A stretch of 64,000 nt of DNA from Kribbella flavida DSM 17836 (GTDB taxonomy: Bacteria > Actinomycetota > Actinomycetes > Propionibacteriales > Kribbellaceae): contig NC_013729.1 in NCBI RefSeq assembly GCF_000024345.1, positions 6,076,001-6,140,000 of the forward strand. Reading direction: 5' to 3'. Both the position numbers and the translations under genes were made by a program. A model generated the notes under the pieces. It made no database searches, was not told where the DNA came from, and saw only the letters and a list, made by a program, of their open reading frames with translations. Below are positions 62,073-64,000 of this stretch, in pieces; positions within the stretch are counted from its first letter, which is position 1, and each line of letters starts with the position of its first letter.

Positions 62073-63052
62073 CAGGCGCGGCCGTCGAACAGGCTGGTCA
62101 CCGACCCGTCCTCGAAGACCTCGCGGATCGCGCGGCTGATCAGCGGTGCGATCGACAGCTCGGTCAGCTTGTCGAACTGGCGCTCGTGCGGGATCGGCAG
62201 CGTGTTGGTGACGATCACCTCGCTGGCCTGGCAGTTCTTCAGCCGGTCCACGGCCGGACCGGACAGGATCGCGTGGGTGGCCGCGATGACCACGCCCGCG
62301 GCGCCCTCGGCGTACAGGGCGTCGGCGGCCTTGGTGATGGTGCCGCCGGTGTCGATCATGTCGTCGACCAGGATGCAGGTCCGGCCCGCCACCTCGCCGA
62401 CCACCCGGTTGGCGACGGTCTCGTTCGGCCGCTCGATGTCGCGGGTCTTGTGGATGAAGGCCAGCGGCGCGTTGTTCAGCCGGGCCGACCACTGCTCGGC
62501 CACCTTGATCCGGCCGGCGTCCGGCGAGACCACGGCCAGTTCCTGGTCGCCGTACTTGTCCCGCACGTAGTCGCTCAGGATCGGCAGCGCCATCAGGTGG
62601 TCGACGGGTCCGTCGAAGAAGCCCTGGATCTGCGAGGTGTGCAGGTCGACGCAGATCAGCCGGTTCGCGCCGGCGGTCTTGAACAGGTCGGCCATCAGCC
62701 GGGCCGAGATCGGCTCCCGGCCGCGGTGCTTCTTGTCCTGCCGGGCGTAGCCGTAGAACGGCAGCACCACGGTGATCCGCTTGGCCGACGCCCGCTTCAG
62801 CGCGTCGACCATGATCAGCTGCTCCATGATCCACTCGTTGATCGGCGAGGTGTGGCTCTGGATCACGAACGCGTCGCTGCCCCGGACCGACTCCTCGAAC
62901 CGGACGTAGATCTCGCCGTTGGCGAAGTCGTACGCCGAGGTCGGGACCAGGCCGGCGCCGAGCTGCTCGGCGACCTGCTCGGCCAGACCGGGGTGAGCCC
63001 GGCCGGAGAACACCATCAGGTTCTTCTCGGTGGTTCGCTTCATCCCGCTCAT
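62072..63052 (-). CDS. prs: Ribose-phosphate pyrophosphokinase
   Basis: A 326-residue enzyme that makes PRPP from ribose-5-phosphate and ATP for nucleotide, His and Trp synthesis. Family parts are MVFSGRAHPGLAEQVAEQLG, the flexible-loop region PFYGYARQDKKHRGREPISA, DLHTSQIQGFFDGPVDHL, and the PRPP-binding CILVDDMIDTGGTI. ATG 63052 is preceded by GGGAGG. It follows glmU by 13 bp and overlaps the next gene, giving a glmU-prs-dehydrogenase unit. Confidence 0.97.
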   Translation of the reverse strand: MSGMKRTTEKNLMVFSGRAHPGLAEQVAEQLGAGLVPTSAYDFANGEIYVRFEESVRGSDAFVIQSHTSPINEWIMEQLIMVDALKRASAKRITVVLPFYGYARQDKKHRGREPISARLMADLFKTAGANRLICVDLHTSQIQGFFDGPVDHLMALPILSDYVRDKYGDQELAVVSPDAGRIKVAEQWSARLNNAPLAFIHKTRDIERPNETVANRVVGEVAGRTCILVDDMIDTGGTITKAADALYAEGAAGVVIAATHAILSGPAVDRLKNCQASEVIVTNTLPIPHERQFDKLTELSIAPLISRAIREVFEDGSVTSLFDGRA

Positions 63053-63065
63053 CGCCGGCCTCCCG

Positions 63066-64000
63066 TTACGCCTTCTCGCCAGTGTCACCCAGGGCGGCCG
63101 GATCCGGCTGCTGCTGGGCGTCGTGCGCGGCCGGTGTCTGCGGCCGCGATCCGTCGGCGAGCAGGTTCTCCGTCGCCTTCGCGTCGGCCAGCGCCTCGTC
63201 CGCCGCCTTCGCCGTCTTGGTGCCGGCCCGCTTGCGCGCGACCCAGCCGTTGATGTTGCGCTGCCGGCCGCGGGCGACCCCGATCTGGCCGGGCTCGACG
63301 TCGTCGGTGACCGCGGAGCCGGCCGCGACGTACGCGCCGTCGGCGATCGTGCGCGGCGCGACCAGCACCGAGTTGCTGCCGACGAACGAGTACCGGCCGA
63401 CGGTCGTGTGGTTCTTCTCCACGCCGTCGTAGTTGGCGAAGATCGTGCCGGCGCCGATGTTCGCGCCCTCGCCGATCGTCGCGTCGCCGGCATAGGTCAG
63501 GTGCGGCACCTTGGCGCCGTCGGCGATCGCGGCGTTCTTGGTCTCCACGAACGTGCCGATCTTGGCCTTGACGCCCAGCGACGTGCCCGGCCGCAGGTAC
63601 GCGTACGGGCCGACCGACGCGCCGGCACCGATCAGCGCGCCGGACCCGTGGGTGCGCACGATCGTGGCGCCCTCGCCGACCTCGACGTCGGTCAGCGTGG
63701 TGTCCGGGCCGATGGTGGCGCCGGTGGCGACCGTCGTCGCGCCGTGCAGCTGGGTGTTCGGCAGCAGGGTGACGTCCTGCTCCAGCCGGACCGTCCGGTC
63801 CACCCAGGTGGTGGCTGGGTCGACGATCGTGACGCCGGAGCGCATCAGCGCGTCGAGCGTGCGCCGGTTCAGCTCGGCGCGCAGCGTGGCCAGCTGGACC
63901 CGGTCGTTCACCCCCTCGGTCTGCATCGCGTCCTCGGTGACGAACGCGCCGACCCGCTTGCCGTCGCCCCGGGCGATCGCCAGCACGTCGGTCAGGTACA
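63066..64000 (-). CDS. glmU: GlmU, C-terminal part (5' end outside window)
   Basis: The frame stays open to the window edge, so only the 3' 311 or so codons are present. Visible are the end of the uridylyltransferase domain (EGVNDRVQLATLRAELNRRT) and the left-handed beta-helix acetyltransferase domain, with AYLRPGTSLGVKAKIGTFVE, TKNAAI, HLTYAGDATIGEGANIGAG and NYDGVEKNHTTVG. The C-terminus has a 50-residue Ala/Lys/Gln-rich tail. The enzyme makes UDP-GlcNAc for cell-wall synthesis. The prs gene follows after 13 bp. Confidence 0.95.
   Translation of the reverse strand, partial: YLTDVLAIARGDGKRVGAFVTEDAMQTEGVNDRVQLATLRAELNRRTLDALMRSGVTIVDPATTWVDRTVRLEQDVTLLPNTQLHGATTVATGATIGPDTTLTDVEVGEGATIVRTHGSGALIGAGASVGPYAYLRPGTSLGVKAKIGTFVETKNAAIADGAKVPHLTYAGDATIGEGANIGAGTIFANYDGVEKNHTTVGRYSFVGSNSVLVAPRTIADGAYVAAGSAVTDDVEPGQIGVARGRQRNINGWVARKRAGTKTAKAADEALADAKATENLLADGSRPQTPAAHDAQQQPDPAALGDTGEKA

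Overview
This is a high-GC actinobacterial chromosome segment. The gene content and order point to the Propionibacteriales, and my best guess is a Kribbella-like organism, judged from sequence style only. Supporting signs are the strong GC bias at third codon positions, frequent GTG/TTG starts, many genes preceded by TANNNT only 6-7 nt before the start codon (leaderless transcripts), and the actinobacterial housekeeping order glmU-prs-rplY-pth-mfd-mazG-eno-ftsB/divIC-DUF501-ppx, which M. tuberculosis shows in similar form.

Layout. 1-6 kb: the tail of an unknown gene, a 17-bp tandem repeat, a TetR/MMPL exporter pair with twin operators, a MocR (YczR-type) regulator divergent from a YczE-type membrane protein, and msrA. 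6-20 kb: an accessory stretch of small stand-alone genes. It holds a TPR regulator with an MBL hydrolase, a methyltransferase coupled to a frameshifted membrane gene whose intact paralogue lies 5 kb away, DUF1905, a nucleotidyltransferase, three DinB-type proteins, several small membrane proteins, acetyltransferases, a VOC protein and an unusual GNAT-GyrB-ATPase-like fusion. A 1-kb gap with no convincing gene lies at 16.9-17.9 kb. 20-29 kb: HIT protein, phospholipase D-like protein, LacI with a Tat-exported beta-propeller enzyme, SDR with TetR, a LarA-type racemase and a Baeyer-Villiger-type monooxygenase. 29-41 kb: two tandem paralogous 31-residue membrane microproteins, cystathionine beta-synthase, SGNH hydrolase, a Bax-inhibitor-1-like protein, an orphan and apparently degenerate cytochrome b, epoxide hydrolase, tRNA-Leu(UAA), and an ACT-domain gene translationally coupled to peptide deformylase. 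41-48 kb: a NarL-type two-component system, a secreted GH92 enzyme with Gln at the usual catalytic-acid position, NDH-2, cupin and a family-5-like uracil-DNA glycosylase. 48-64 kb: the housekeeping minus-strand cluster listed above, interrupted by kptA, a frameshifted phosphotransferase-like gene, and a tandem pair of unknown paralogues.

How the genes work together. Several pairs form simple regulatory units (TetR/MMPL, MocR/YczE, LacI/propeller enzyme, TetR/SDR), each with inverted repeats or a short AT-rich spacer between divergent starts. The housekeeping cluster covers cell-wall precursor and PRPP synthesis, translation, transcription-coupled repair, nucleotide sanitation, glycolysis, division and polyphosphate metabolism. 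The observations I rate highest are the GNAT-GyrB-like fusion, the twin microproteins with duplicated leaders, the cytochrome b that lacks a heme ligand and the Qo-site acid, and the GH92 active-site change. No CRISPR array, insertion sequence, prophage or rRNA operon was seen.
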